Assembly (NCBI GenBank): GCA_964553535.1
Contig: CAZKLK010000075.1
Location: 1-8,685 of the forward strand
Origin: JALHSV01 sp964553535
Lineage (GTDB): Bacteria; Nitrospirota; Thermodesulfovibrionia; Thermodesulfovibrionales; SM23-35
DNA: 8,685 bases
Direction: 5' to 3'
Shown here piece after piece: positions 1 through 6,480 of this stretch. A model generated the notes under the pieces. It saw only the letters and a list, made by a program, of their open reading frames with translations, searched no databases and was not told the origin of the DNA. The translations under genes were made by a program, and so were the position numbers. Numbering within the stretch: the first letter of the stretch is position 1; each line of letters begins with the position of its first letter.

Positions 1-1
1 G

Positions 2-40
2 GAAGGCGAGGGATACCGGATCACAATCAAGAAGATTTGA
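2..40 (+). CDS. Possible 3' end of a plus-strand gene (partial)
   Basis: Reading from base 2, twelve sense codons (EGEGYRITIKKI) are followed by TGA at 38-40. The beta-strand-like, charged tail looks like the natural end of a protein, and it would make feoB convergent with its neighbour. Thirteen codons are too few to name a family, and an open stretch this short can occur by chance. No terminator is evident in the following 160 bases. Confidence 0.25.
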   Translation, partial: EGEGYRITIKKI

Positions 41-204
41 TATCTCTCTATGTTCAGTTTCCCGAAAGAAAAACACTTAAGACGGCGCCTCAGTCGCGGA
101 CCGATGACAGTGGCATATTTGTGTTCAGGAACGCTATCGAATAACATCCGCGCTTTTCAAATGCATTTTTCGCCGGGTTAACTGAGGGACAGTCCGCAAA
201 AAAA

Positions 205-2190
205 TCATAGTCCGAACATGAGAGCGCTACGATAGACAGCTATGCCGGCAACATAGGACAATACAATCATAAAGAAAAAAGATGTCAGAAACCACCGCCA
301 ACCGCCCATCTCCTGCTTCATCACCACAAGAGTAGCAACGCAGGGGACAAAAAGCATGAGGATCACCATAAAAGATAGAGAGGACGCATGGCTCATGACA
401 TCAGGAAGTATCTCCCTGATTCCTTCCTCACCGACACCGTAAAGCACCCCAAAGGCAGCTATCGCGTTCTCCCTTGCGGCGATGCTGGCCAACAGAGCCA
501 CAATCATCTTCCAGTCAAGCCCAATGGGTTGCCCGACGGGTTCAATGGCGCGTCCTATCATACCGAGCAAACTGCTGTCGATATCACCCCCCGGGATATA
601 AGACAATATCCAGAGAAGAACCGAAAAAATCACGATGACCGATCCCGCTCTTTTTATGAAAGCCGCCAACCTCTTCCACACAACGATGCCGATTGTTTTC
701 GCATTCGGCTTGTGATAGACCGGGAGTTCCATAATAAAAGGCATTTGCTGACCTTTAAAAAGGAATTTACTCAGAACTGCTCCTACTAAACCGAGAACAA
801 GTATGTTGCCCGCGATTAGCGCCCATGAAACCGGGAGCGCTTTATTGCCGAACATAGCGGCGGCAATGAGTGTAACCACTGCCAGCTTTGCGGTGCACGG
901 GATAAATGGGGTAAGAAAAATGGTGAGAAATCGCATCCTGCCCGATTCCAATATCCTCGCTCCCATGACAGCGGGGACATTGCAGCCGAACCCGAGACAG
1001 AAAGGCAAAAAACTCTTCCCGTGCAGTCCGATGAAGTGCATAAATCTGTCCATGACGAATGCTGCACGCGCCATGTAACCGACATCTTCAAGAAATGCCA
1101 TGGCTGTGAAGAAAATAAACAGCACCGGAAGAAAGGTAAGTACCGTTCCGGCGCCGCCCACCAAGCCGTCAACAACAAGACCCCGTATCCAAGGTGATTG
1201 ACCAAGAAAAGGCTCAACCCAGGCCGCAAAGGCGCCCATCATGGATTCAAGCACCTGCTGCAACGGCAACCCCAGGCCGTATGTAAGGGAAAATACAAGA
1301 GCGAGCACGCCCAGGAGGATGGGAATTCCAAAAGCCGGACGTGTGAGAATATGATCAAGCCTGTCGGTCAGAAGGATCTGTCCTCTCTTAAACTTCGATA
1401 TGGAAGCGCGGACGGCATCCTCAATCCAGTCATACCTTCCCCTGACCACGGCAAGAAGGGAATCTTCATGCTGTCTCAGGATTGTCTGAACCTTATTCCA
1501 TGTTTCAGGGGAGACAGTCCGTCCCATCGTGTCAGAAATATCGGGGTCCCCCTCCATTATTTTCGTAATAGTCCATCCCGCTAAATAGGGGGGCGCAATA
1601 TACGGCTGGAGAAGACCCAAAAGCTCCATAAAAATATCTTTATGGTCTTCTGATACGTCGGCCAGGGACGGCGAATACCACTTTTTCCCCCCGGAAAGGG
1701 AAAGAATCTCCGAGATCAATTCCTTAATCCCCCTGTTCCTGGAAGCGACCATGGGGACAACAGGCACTCCGAGGTGCTGCTCCAGAAGGCCGACATTGAT
1801 GCGGATCCCCTGTTGTTCAGCCACGTCCATCATATTGAGAGCAACAATGACAGGAACGTTCAGCAGGAGGAACTCTGACAGCAGATACAGACTCCTTTCC
1901 ACTGCTGAAGCGTTGGCGATCAGAATTATAGCGTCCGGACGCTCGTTGATGATGAAGTCACGGGCTATCTTCTCTTCCTCGGAGTAAGCGGTTAAGCTGT
2001 AGCTTCCCGGAAGATCGACAATCCGGAGCCGCACACCGTCCGCGGCATATAACCCTTCTTTCTTCTCGACCGTCTTTCCGGGCCAGTTGCCGACGTGCTG
2101 GGACAGACCTGTCAAAATATTGAAGACTGTTGATTTGCCGACATTTGGCTGTCCGGCGAGCGCGATGAGAAGCGACTTGTCCGGTATCAC
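205..2190 (-). CDS. feoB: Ferrous iron transport protein B (FeoB)
   Basis: Inner-membrane importer of Fe(II) with a cytosolic N-terminal G-protein domain. The G1 loop GQPNVGKS is at residues 13-20, the switch I threonine is T40 in GKTVE, G3 DLPG is at 59-62 and G4 NMMD is at 119-122. A helical spacer (about 170-265) leads into a polytopic membrane core from about residue 280. The core carries the conserved gate motifs GFGCNVPAVMGAR, PCTAKLAVV, IAARENAIAAFG and VPCVATLVVMKQE, including the cysteines expected in the translocation path. At 661 residues it is shorter than the roughly 770-residue E. coli protein but usual for many bacteria. The GTG start overlaps the feoA stop by 4 bases and has no clear Shine-Dalgarno sequence, so translation is probably coupled to feoA. 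No feoC follows, and I see no convincing terminator downstream. Confidence 0.97.
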   Translation of the reverse strand: MIPDKSLLIALAGQPNVGKSTVFNILTGLSQHVGNWPGKTVEKKEGLYAADGVRLRIVDLPGSYSLTAYSEEEKIARDFIINERPDAIILIANASAVERSLYLLSEFLLLNVPVIVALNMMDVAEQQGIRINVGLLEQHLGVPVVPMVASRNRGIKELISEILSLSGGKKWYSPSLADVSEDHKDIFMELLGLLQPYIAPPYLAGWTITKIMEGDPDISDTMGRTVSPETWNKVQTILRQHEDSLLAVVRGRYDWIEDAVRASISKFKRGQILLTDRLDHILTRPAFGIPILLGVLALVFSLTYGLGLPLQQVLESMMGAFAAWVEPFLGQSPWIRGLVVDGLVGGAGTVLTFLPVLFIFFTAMAFLEDVGYMARAAFVMDRFMHFIGLHGKSFLPFCLGFGCNVPAVMGARILESGRMRFLTIFLTPFIPCTAKLAVVTLIAAAMFGNKALPVSWALIAGNILVLGLVGAVLSKFLFKGQQMPFIMELPVYHKPNAKTIGIVVWKRLAAFIKRAGSVIVIFSVLLWILSYIPGGDIDSSLLGMIGRAIEPVGQPIGLDWKMIVALLASIAARENAIAAFGVLYGVGEEGIREILPDVMSHASSLSFMVILMLFVPCVATLVVMKQEMGGWRWFLTSFFFMIVLSYVAGIAVYRSALMFGL

Positions 2191-2450
2191 GCGGTTTTGG
2201 TTTTATTCCCGGGGGCGCTCAAGGGCCGCACAGCGATTTTCTGGGCCTGTCCCCTCCCGATTGCTATCCTTGTGCCATTTGTAGTCACGATAAGCGGCCC
2301 CTTGATATTCCGCACGATCCTGACTTTCATCCCCGACGTTAATCCCAATGAAGCAAGCCTTCCAACAAGCCTTGCACCGCCGGAAACAACGTGTATTATT
2401 CCTTCTTCGCCCTCTTTCAATAAAACTAACGGAACTACTTCATCAACCAT
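2187..2450 (-). CDS. feoA: Ferrous iron transport protein A (FeoA)
   Basis: Small cytosolic SH3-like partner of FeoB, 87 residues. The fold is recognisable from the opening VPLVLLKEGEEG, the core RLASLGLTSGMKVRIVRN and the closing strand IAIGRGQAQKIAV, which is the standard FeoA pattern. I chose the ATG at 2450-2448 because it lies 14 bases after the fur stop and has an AGAGAG ribosome-site-like stretch about 7 bases upstream. An in-frame ATG at 2498 would add 16 polar residues and overlap fur by 34 bases. That added segment (RKLQNTKNTLEREN) does not look like FeoA. The gene sits between fur and feoB in one operon and its stop overlaps the feoB start. The C-terminal NKTKTA tail is short and basic. 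Confidence 0.93.
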   Translation of the reverse strand: MVDEVVPLVLLKEGEEGIIHVVSGGARLVGRLASLGLTSGMKVRIVRNIKGPLIVTTNGTRIAIGRGQAQKIAVRPLSAPGNKTKTA

Positions 2451-2464
2451 GAAATTCTCTCTTT

Positions 2465-2899
2465 CTAAGGTATTTTTTGTGTTTTGCAGTTTCCGCAATA
2501 TCCGCGAATCTCAAGGGTATGAGTTTTACCCTCAAAGTTTTGCTCCCGGCATATTTCTTCCTGCAGTCTTTCGAGGCTTGATGAATAAAACTCTATGACT
2601 CTTCCACAACCAAGACATACCATGTGATCATGGTGCTGGCGGCCCAGCGCCTGTTCATAGACGGTGCCGTGCTCTGTTTTTCCGACCTTTTCGACAAGCC
2701 CGCATTCGCAAAGCAGGTTCAACGTTCTGTATACTGAAGCCCTTGAAGCCTTCATGCCCCTCTTCCTCATGTCCATATACAGAGTCTCCGGGTCAAAATG
2801 GCCGCCGCACGAAAATGCCTCCTGCAGGATGGCATTTCGCTCCTTCGTTAAACGATGCCCCTTCTTTTCAAGATACTGCCTAAAAAGTTCCTGTCTCAT
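2465..2899 (-). CDS. fur: Fur-family ferric uptake regulator
   Basis: Metal-dependent DNA-binding repressor of 144 residues, the usual Fur length. The N-terminal winged helix (about 1-85) includes the recognition segment SRASVYRTLNLLCECGLV at 52-69. The dimerisation and metal domain carries HHDH at 89-92, two zinc-type pairs C95/C98 and C135/C138, and candidate regulatory ligands H34, E82 and E103. This complement fits Fur, although PerR or Zur cannot be excluded from ligands alone. Being the first gene of an operon with feoA and feoB argues for local iron control. An inverted repeat lies 4 bases before the ATG and overlaps the predicted transcription start, so autoregulation is likely. The Shine-Dalgarno signal is poor and the predicted leader is only about 13-15 bases. 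Confidence 0.92.
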   Translation of the reverse strand: MRQELFRQYLEKKGHRLTKERNAILQEAFSCGGHFDPETLYMDMRKRGMKASRASVYRTLNLLCECGLVEKVGKTEHGTVYEQALGRQHHDHMVCLGCGRVIEFYSSSLERLQEEICREQNFEGKTHTLEIRGYCGNCKTQKIP

Positions 2900-2900
2900 T

Positions 2901-2948
2901 GATATTGAGTCTCAGTATATAGTATCTGGCAACATATTGATTTGTCAA
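2901..2948 (-). promoter_or_regulatory. fur-feoAB promoter with candidate Fur operator
   Basis: On the minus strand a perfect TTGACA (2948-2943) is followed after 16 bases by GATACT (2926-2921), or after 18 by TACTAT (2924-2919). Immediately downstream, the plus strand reads TATTGAG-T-CTCAGTA (2903-2917), a 7-1-7 inverted repeat with one mismatched pair. It has the geometry of a Fur box and covers the predicted start of transcription. TGATATT half-site-like copies lie at 2900-2906 and 2950-2956. Binding here would block both promoter use and the very short fur leader. Operator identity is inferred from position and symmetry. Confidence 0.6.
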
Positions 2949-3017
2949 CTGATATTATGCATCTCTGAAACAGAGGGGTAACAGCGAAGGCTGGTAATAT
3001 CTAATTACACAAATATA

Positions 3018-3455
3018 TTAGCATCGTATTTTGCCCGCAAGCCATCCGATTTTGACTTTTTCTCCCGGTCCGAAATCCGGCACATAGGGTTTTATGTCAA
3101 GCAAAGGTGTGCCGTCAATTACATCTATGCCCTTCACATACAAACTGTTTCTCAAACGCTTCACCAGCCGAACGACGGATAACCCTATCTGGTTCGGTCT
3201 CCTCGGCGCTCTCGTGGAGAATAATCCCCGAACCCGGTCGTCCAGAAAGGGCTTCACTCTGAGGTTAAATCCTTTGGACCGGTGAAACCGATAGATAAGT
3301 ACAAGATGGGAAAAGCCGTCTATGTCCTCCAACCCCTGTTCATATTCCTTGAACACTATTACTCTGCCTTCCGCTTTTGACCTGAAGGGTTGAATCGGCG
3401 TCTCACGCTTGTTTCGAAACGGAGAATGAATTATTCCTATGGGCTTTATTTTCAA
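3018..3455 (-). CDS. trmO: tRNA (N6-threonylcarbamoyladenosine(37)-N6)-methyltransferase TrmO-like (YaeB/TsaA family)
   Basis: Predicted SAM-dependent enzyme that methylates the t6A37 base next to the anticodon of certain tRNAs. Family signatures are in order: IGIIHSPF (6-13), the strand EGRVIVFKEYEQGLEDIDGF (29-48), FSHLVLIYRFHRS (48-60), the signature STRAPRRPNQIGLS (80-93) and DGTPLLDIKPYVP (114-126). At 145 residues it is the single-domain form without the extra C-terminal domain of the E. coli protein. The start is TTG at 3455-3453. A TAA stop codon is immediately before it in frame, GAGG lies 8 bases upstream, and a later start would cut the conserved KPIGIIHSPF strand. It lies 112 bases after hemB on the same strand, so it may be read from the hemB transcript or from its own weak promoter. 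Substrate choice within the family is not proven. Confidence 0.88.
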   Translation of the reverse strand: MKIKPIGIIHSPFRNKRETPIQPFRSKAEGRVIVFKEYEQGLEDIDGFSHLVLIYRFHRSKGFNLRVKPFLDDRVRGLFSTRAPRRPNQIGLSVVRLVKRLRNSLYVKGIDVIDGTPLLDIKPYVPDFGPGEKVKIGWLAGKIRC

Positions 3456-3567
3456 TTACAACGCCTCACGATGCGGCAAGGCGGACAAAGCTGAATAATC
3501 TGCCGAATAATATACGCACAATCCGGAATAAAGGGTAGTTGCACAATTTGTCCGGGAGTTTAAGCGA

Positions 3568-4539
3568 TTACCTGTTAATAATTTTCGCGGCCTCTTTAGC
3601 AAAATAGGTGAGAATAAGATCGGCGCCCGCACGCTTGATCGAGGTGAGCACCTCCATCATTATGCGCTGCTCATCTATCCATCCGAGTTTTCCGGCAGCT
3701 TTCACGAGAGAATATTCCCCGCTGACATTATAGGCAGCCACCGGGACATCAAATGTATTCTTGACGTCGGAAATAACATCGAGATACGCAAGCGCGGGCT
3801 TCACCATTACTATATCCGCCCCCTCTTCAATATCCAGCGCCACCTCTTTCAACGCCTCTCTTCTGTTCGCGGGATCCATCTGATATGAGCGTCTGTCGCC
3901 GAATCGGGGGCTTGACTCGGCAGCTTCCCTGAACGGACCATAAAAGGCCGAGGCGTATTTGGCGGCATAAGACATGACGGGGACTTCTGTAAATCCCTCC
4001 TCATCGAGCGCCTCGCGTATCGCACCCACCCTTCCATCCATCATATCCGAGGGCGCAACCATATCCGCGCCAGCTTTCGCATGCGACACAGCTTCCTTTG
4101 CCAGCAGCTCAAGGGTCGGATCATTCAGAACAGCGCCATTTTTTACGACCCCGCAGTGCCCGTGGCTGGTATATTCGCACAGGCAAACATCAGTGATAAC
4201 AAGCAACTCAGGCGCCTTATTCTTTATGGACCTGACAGCCTTCTGGACAACTCCCTGTTCATCATAAGCCCCCGTTCCGGTTTCGTCTTTTTGTTCGGGT
4301 ATCCCGAACAGTATTACCGAAGGGATGCCGAGGGACAGGATTTCCTTAGCGTGTTTTGTAACGGTATCAATGGATTCCTGATAGCAACCGGGCATGGATG
4401 CTATCTCTTTCCTTATGCCTTTCCCGAACGTAACAAAAAGAGGATAGACAAAATCATCAGGAGAAAGCGAGGTTTCCCTCACCATTCTCCTGATTGTTTC
4501 GTTAGTTCTTAATCTGCGCGCCCGGCTAACAGGGAACAC
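3568..4539 (-). CDS. hemB: Porphobilinogen synthase (delta-aminolevulinic acid dehydratase)
   Basis: Cytosolic enzyme that condenses two 5-aminolevulinate molecules into porphobilinogen, the common tetrapyrrole step leading to heme, siroheme and cobalamin. The 323-residue TIM barrel has the Schiff-base lysines K194 (in MSYAAKYASAFYGPFREA) and K247 (in IVMVKPALAYLD). The zinc-type cluster is C119, C121 and C129 in DVCLCEYTSHGHCG, so this is the zinc-dependent class. PSDMMDGR at 163-170 and FGDRRSYQMDPANRREAL at 213-230 are also typical. The GTG at 4539-4537 is chosen because the protein then begins with the usual RxRRLR block at residues 6-11, and a stop codon lies four codons upstream. It follows the IscA-like gene by only 9 bases, with GGAG 14 bases upstream, so it is probably second in that operon. 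Confidence 0.97.
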   Translation of the reverse strand: MFPVSRARRLRTNETIRRMVRETSLSPDDFVYPLFVTFGKGIRKEIASMPGCYQESIDTVTKHAKEILSLGIPSVILFGIPEQKDETGTGAYDEQGVVQKAVRSIKNKAPELLVITDVCLCEYTSHGHCGVVKNGAVLNDPTLELLAKEAVSHAKAGADMVAPSDMMDGRVGAIREALDEEGFTEVPVMSYAAKYASAFYGPFREAAESSPRFGDRRSYQMDPANRREALKEVALDIEEGADIVMVKPALAYLDVISDVKNTFDVPVAAYNVSGEYSLVKAAGKLGWIDEQRIMMEVLTSIKRAGADLILTYFAKEAAKIINR

Positions 4540-4548
4540 GGCTATGTC

Positions 4549-4896
4549 TTAATCTCCGCAGGGACTGCAGCCCGACCCTCCGGACCCGCACGCCGAACTG
4601 CCGGTGCCGCATGCCGGGGTTCCGCCGGTAAATATAAACCCTTCGCCTTCCCGCCCGGCATAGTAATCAAGCTGCCTTCCGGCGAGAGTTGACATGGTGT
4701 ACCTGTCAACAAATACCTTCAGTCCGTTTTTCTCGACCACTTCATCATCAGGATTCTGCTCCTCCTGGATGTCGAGCCCATATGAAGGGCCGCAGCAGCT
4801 TTCTCCTGCAACAAAAATCCTCAATCCCCAATTTGCCCTGCCTTCGCCGGTAAGAATAGCCAGAGCTTTTTCAGCAGCCTTATCGGTAATCGTCAT
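4549..4896 (-). CDS. HesB/IscA/ErpA-like iron-sulfur carrier protein with Cys-rich tail
   Basis: A-type Fe-S scaffold or carrier, 115 residues. The opening ITDKAAEKALAIL, the core LRIFVAGESCCGPSYGLDI and the segment VFVDRYTMSTLAGRQLDYY follow the HesB/IscA pattern, and C35 aligns with the first cluster ligand of IscA. The tail is unusual. Instead of the standard CGCG ending it has C96, C103, C110 and C113 in a Gly/Ser-rich stretch (GGTPACGTGSSACGSGG, then SGCSPCGD). This could hold a differently spaced cluster site, so I do not assign erpA or iscA. The ATG has an excellent GGAGG 9 bases upstream. It is first in a likely operon with hemB, separated from the upstream nrpR-like gene by a terminator hairpin. 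A weak promoter (TTGCTT, 18 bases, TATGCT) may lie between 4927 and 4957. Confidence 0.85.
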   Translation of the reverse strand: MTITDKAAEKALAILTGEGRANWGLRIFVAGESCCGPSYGLDIQEEQNPDDEVVEKNGLKVFVDRYTMSTLAGRQLDYYAGREGEGFIFTGGTPACGTGSSACGSGGSGCSPCGD

Positions 4897-4947
4897 TACT
4901 TGACACCTCCATCCGCATAATAACTTAGCATAGTAAATTGTTTATAT

Positions 4948-4982
4948 AAAAAGCAAACGCGGGGTTTCCCAGAAAGTCCCGC
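4948..4982 (-). terminator. Rho-independent terminator after the nrpR-like gene
   Basis: Starting 8 bases after the TAG stop, the minus strand has GCGGG (4982-4978) pairing with CCCGC (4963-4959). Inside it, TTTC pairs with GAAA around a 3-base loop, and a short internal loop separates the two helices. A run of five T (4952-4948) follows after six bases. The spacing to the T-run is slightly long, so termination may be partial. Confidence 0.55.
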
Positions 4983-4990
4983 AAAATTTT

Positions 4991-5968
4991 CTACAGGATG
5001 TCCTTAAAGGGAATAAGTTCGGAAAACGGATAGAGCGTCGACATAGCCTTTGTTACCGTCGGTATGCCTGCCTCCTCAAGGGCCGCGATAGGATTTAGAC
5101 CGCCTACAATGATTATGCCGGCCTTGTCCAGTCCTACCGGCATTTCAAGGAGAGGTTGGTTGGGATTCCCTATAAGCAGAACGCCTCCGAGATTTTTTTC
5201 TTTCATCACAGCGTCCAATTCTCTTGCCTTATCAATGCTGACGACAGGAACTTCGCGAAAGCTCGCAAGAATTTTGCCTGAGCGATTTTTTACGGCACCT
5301 ATGACATCCGTCATCCTGCTTTTAATGAATATCTCAAGCGGATCATGAGATGATCCCTCATAACTGATTAGAGCGGTAAATCTTGACAGATGAGACGCTT
5401 CTGTCTGCAACACGCCGCCAAATTTCGAAGCGACGGGAATTCCTGCCTTAAGGAATATCCCGTTTATCGTCACACTGCATACTGTGCCGAATCCTATCTG
5501 TCCGTCAGGCACTGTAATACCGCCGATTTTCTCGCCCGCTCTACAAAATACAACCTTATCAGACATAACGAAGGAAGATGAAAAAACCGGCTTCATAATA
5601 CGTAATGCTTCTTTCGCTTTCTCCCGGGGGAAATAGGAGATATTCAGAATGATATTGCCATCTTCCCTTTCCAGGTTAAAGTCCGTGAGATAGGATAAGG
5701 TTTCTATTTTGCTGCCCACAAAACCAACCTTCTCGGATATTAGGGCATCGGATAGTTCCTCCCTCCCCTTCTGGGTAATCATTCTCCCCTCTTTTCCAAA
5801 TACTTTTGTGTGCCCTCTTTCATCAAGTATCCTCATGTGATATCTGACGGTCCTTTCCGTGAGCTCAATGCCGTGAAATTTCAGTTGTCTTGACAGTTCC
5901 CTCGAGCCGAGTATTTTGTCCTGATGTTTATCAAGAATTTTCAGGATTGCCAGCATCGTCTTTGTCAT
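4991..5968 (-). CDS. NrpR-like (DUF128) transcriptional regulator, single regulatory domain
   Basis: DNA-binding regulator of 325 residues. An N-terminal winged helix (about 1-70) has the recognition helix TERTVRYHMRILDERG at 37-52. One NRD/DUF128 domain spans about 85-320, with the diagnostic stretch GTVCSVTINGIFLKAGIPV at 161-179 followed by SKFGG. In methanogens NrpR represses nitrogen-assimilation genes and is released by 2-oxoglutarate. The archaeal model has two NRD copies, whereas this protein has one. The start ATG overlaps the stop of the upstream Cys-rich mini-protein gene (ATGA), with GAGG 10 bases upstream inside that gene, so the two are translationally coupled. A glutamate synthase-like gene one step further upstream fits a role in nitrogen or glutamate control. 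The ligand and target sites here are inferred. The archaeal operator GGAA-N6-TTCC was not found near either upstream gene. Confidence 0.85.
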   Translation of the reverse strand: MTKTMLAILKILDKHQDKILGSRELSRQLKFHGIELTERTVRYHMRILDERGHTKVFGKEGRMITQKGREELSDALISEKVGFVGSKIETLSYLTDFNLEREDGNIILNISYFPREKAKEALRIMKPVFSSSFVMSDKVVFCRAGEKIGGITVPDGQIGFGTVCSVTINGIFLKAGIPVASKFGGVLQTEASHLSRFTALISYEGSSHDPLEIFIKSRMTDVIGAVKNRSGKILASFREVPVVSIDKARELDAVMKEKNLGGVLLIGNPNQPLLEMPVGLDKAGIIIVGGLNPIAALEEAGIPTVTKAMSTLYPFSELIPFKDIL

Positions 5969-6312
5969 AATAGGATTGCCTCATTCCGGGGACACTGTGC
6001 GCCGGCCATGAGCTGCTCAAGTCCAATAGTCAGCCTGTCACAGAAAGTATACATTCCGATCGCCCCGATGCACGTCCCTTGAATGTTCAGATGCGAGTAA
6101 TTTACCGGGTATTCTTTGACGGCTCCCTCAGTGACTTTCCCAAATGGCTGAGGATACAGGACTTCCCCGCCCCTGATGGATGATTTCCCGATCTCACAGA
6201 TTCCAGGGCATCCGTCAAGGCAGACAGAACATATACCTGAGGAAGGCGCCGGGTCTGATACCCTGTTTTTTGTCCCCGTGGCTGCACTTGCATTCGGTTT
6301 GCCGCAGTTCAC
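5965..6312 (-). CDS. Cys-cluster mini-protein: core-deleted paralogue of the glutamate synthase-like protein
   Basis: I recognise the relationship but not the function. Residues 1-84 align without gaps to residues 1-84 of the 531-residue protein encoded upstream (about 45 of 84 identical by hand count). C28, C31, C35 and C39 are in exact register, as are LYPxPFG and YSHLNI. Residues 81-115 then align with residues 463-497 of the same protein (about 15 of the first 34 identical, including QLMAGA and C107/C489). About 382 residues, including the entire FMN-binding barrel, are absent, and so are the last 34. The product cannot be a glutamate synthase but could bind an Fe-S cluster or partner with the full-length protein. 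GTG start, with GGAGG 9 bases upstream. The stop overlaps the nrpR-like start. The open frame, intact cysteines and strong ribosome site argue against simple decay, although a deletion relic remains possible. Extra cysteines: C3, C81, C91. Confidence 0.75.
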   Translation of the reverse strand: MNCGKPNASAATGTKNRVSDPAPSSGICSVCLDGCPGICEIGKSSIRGGEVLYPQPFGKVTEGAVKEYPVNYSHLNIQGTCIGAIGMYTFCDRLTIGLEQLMAGAQCPRNEAILL

Positions 6313-6320
6313 AATTTATT

Positions 6321-6389
6321 ACCTCCATAAATTTAAGGCTACTTATTTTATGGAGGTGTCTCCTAAATTTTTCAGCGGACACCCCCATA
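6321..6389 (-). promoter_or_regulatory. Candidate translational switch leader of the mini-protein gene
   Basis: The transcript can form two exclusive hairpins. Stem A pairs TATGGGGGTGTC (6389-6378) with GACACCTCCATA (6360-6349): 12 pairs, one G-U, 17-base loop. Stem B pairs ACCTCCATAAA (6357-6347) with TTTATGGAGGT (6331-6321): 11 perfect pairs, with a further 4-pair TAAG/CTTA helix around a TAGC loop. Both use bases 6357-6349. Stem B buries the GGAGG ribosome site, while stem A leaves it open. This is the layout of an on/off leader (riboswitch-like, protein-bound or thermosensing). No known aptamer is recognisable, and the 17-base loop is small for one. The pairing is seen in the sequence; its use as a switch is inferred. 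Confidence 0.5.
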
Positions 6390-6394
6390 TTTAC

Positions 6395-6422
6395 AAAATA
6401 AGTTGAGACCAAGTTTTGTCAT
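6395..6422 (-). promoter_or_regulatory. Candidate promoter of the mini-protein/nrpR-like operon
   Basis: ATGACA (6422-6417, five of six matches to TTGACA) is followed after 16 bases by TATTTT (6400-6395, four of six). Transcription would start near 6389-6387, exactly at the base of the first leader hairpin. The -35 hexamer is partly supplied by the end of the adjacent palindromic repeat. Confidence 0.35.
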
Positions 6423-6480
6423 TCCCCGGCTTGACCGGGGAATCCAGAGGGAGGCTGGATTCCCGCCTTCGCGGGATGAC
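6418..6480. repeat. Dispersed palindromic repeat (REP/MITE-like), complete copy
   Basis: This 63-base element begins GTCATTCC and ends GGGATGAC. It contains ATTCCCCGG/CCGGGGAAT (6421-6429 with 6435-6443), GGGAATCCAG/CTGGATTCCC (6438-6447 with 6455-6464) and TCCCGC/GCGGGA (6461-6466 with 6471-6476), so it can fold as paired hairpins or as one long cruciform. It lies between the glutamate synthase-like gene and the mini-protein promoter. A related copy begins at 8658. It has no coding capacity, so any mobilisation would need an outside enzyme. Confidence 0.8.

Noticed and set aside
41..204. Terminator between feoB and the left-end frame
   Set aside because: GGACTGTCC and nearby T-runs are present, but no stem is followed by a T-run in the correct order on either strand.
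388..789. Open frames on the plus strand opposite feoB, hemB and the glutamate synthase-like gene (133, 143 and 169 codons among them)
   Set aside because: They lie antisense to clearly conserved genes and show no recognisable family, so they are reading-frame shadows.
2451..2498. Longer feoA start at 2498 adding 16 residues
   Set aside because: It would overlap fur by 34 bases and add a polar segment foreign to FeoA. The start at 2450 has a ribosome-site-like AGAGAG and a normal N-terminus.
2963..2975. Hairpin CTCTG-AAA-CAGAG upstream of fur as terminator of trmO
   Set aside because: Only five pairs and no T-run on either side, so terminator activity is not supported.
6418..6480. Palindromic repeat as part of a CRISPR array or an insertion sequence
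   Set aside because: There are only two diverged copies more than 2 kb apart, with no regular spacers and no transposase gene in the window.
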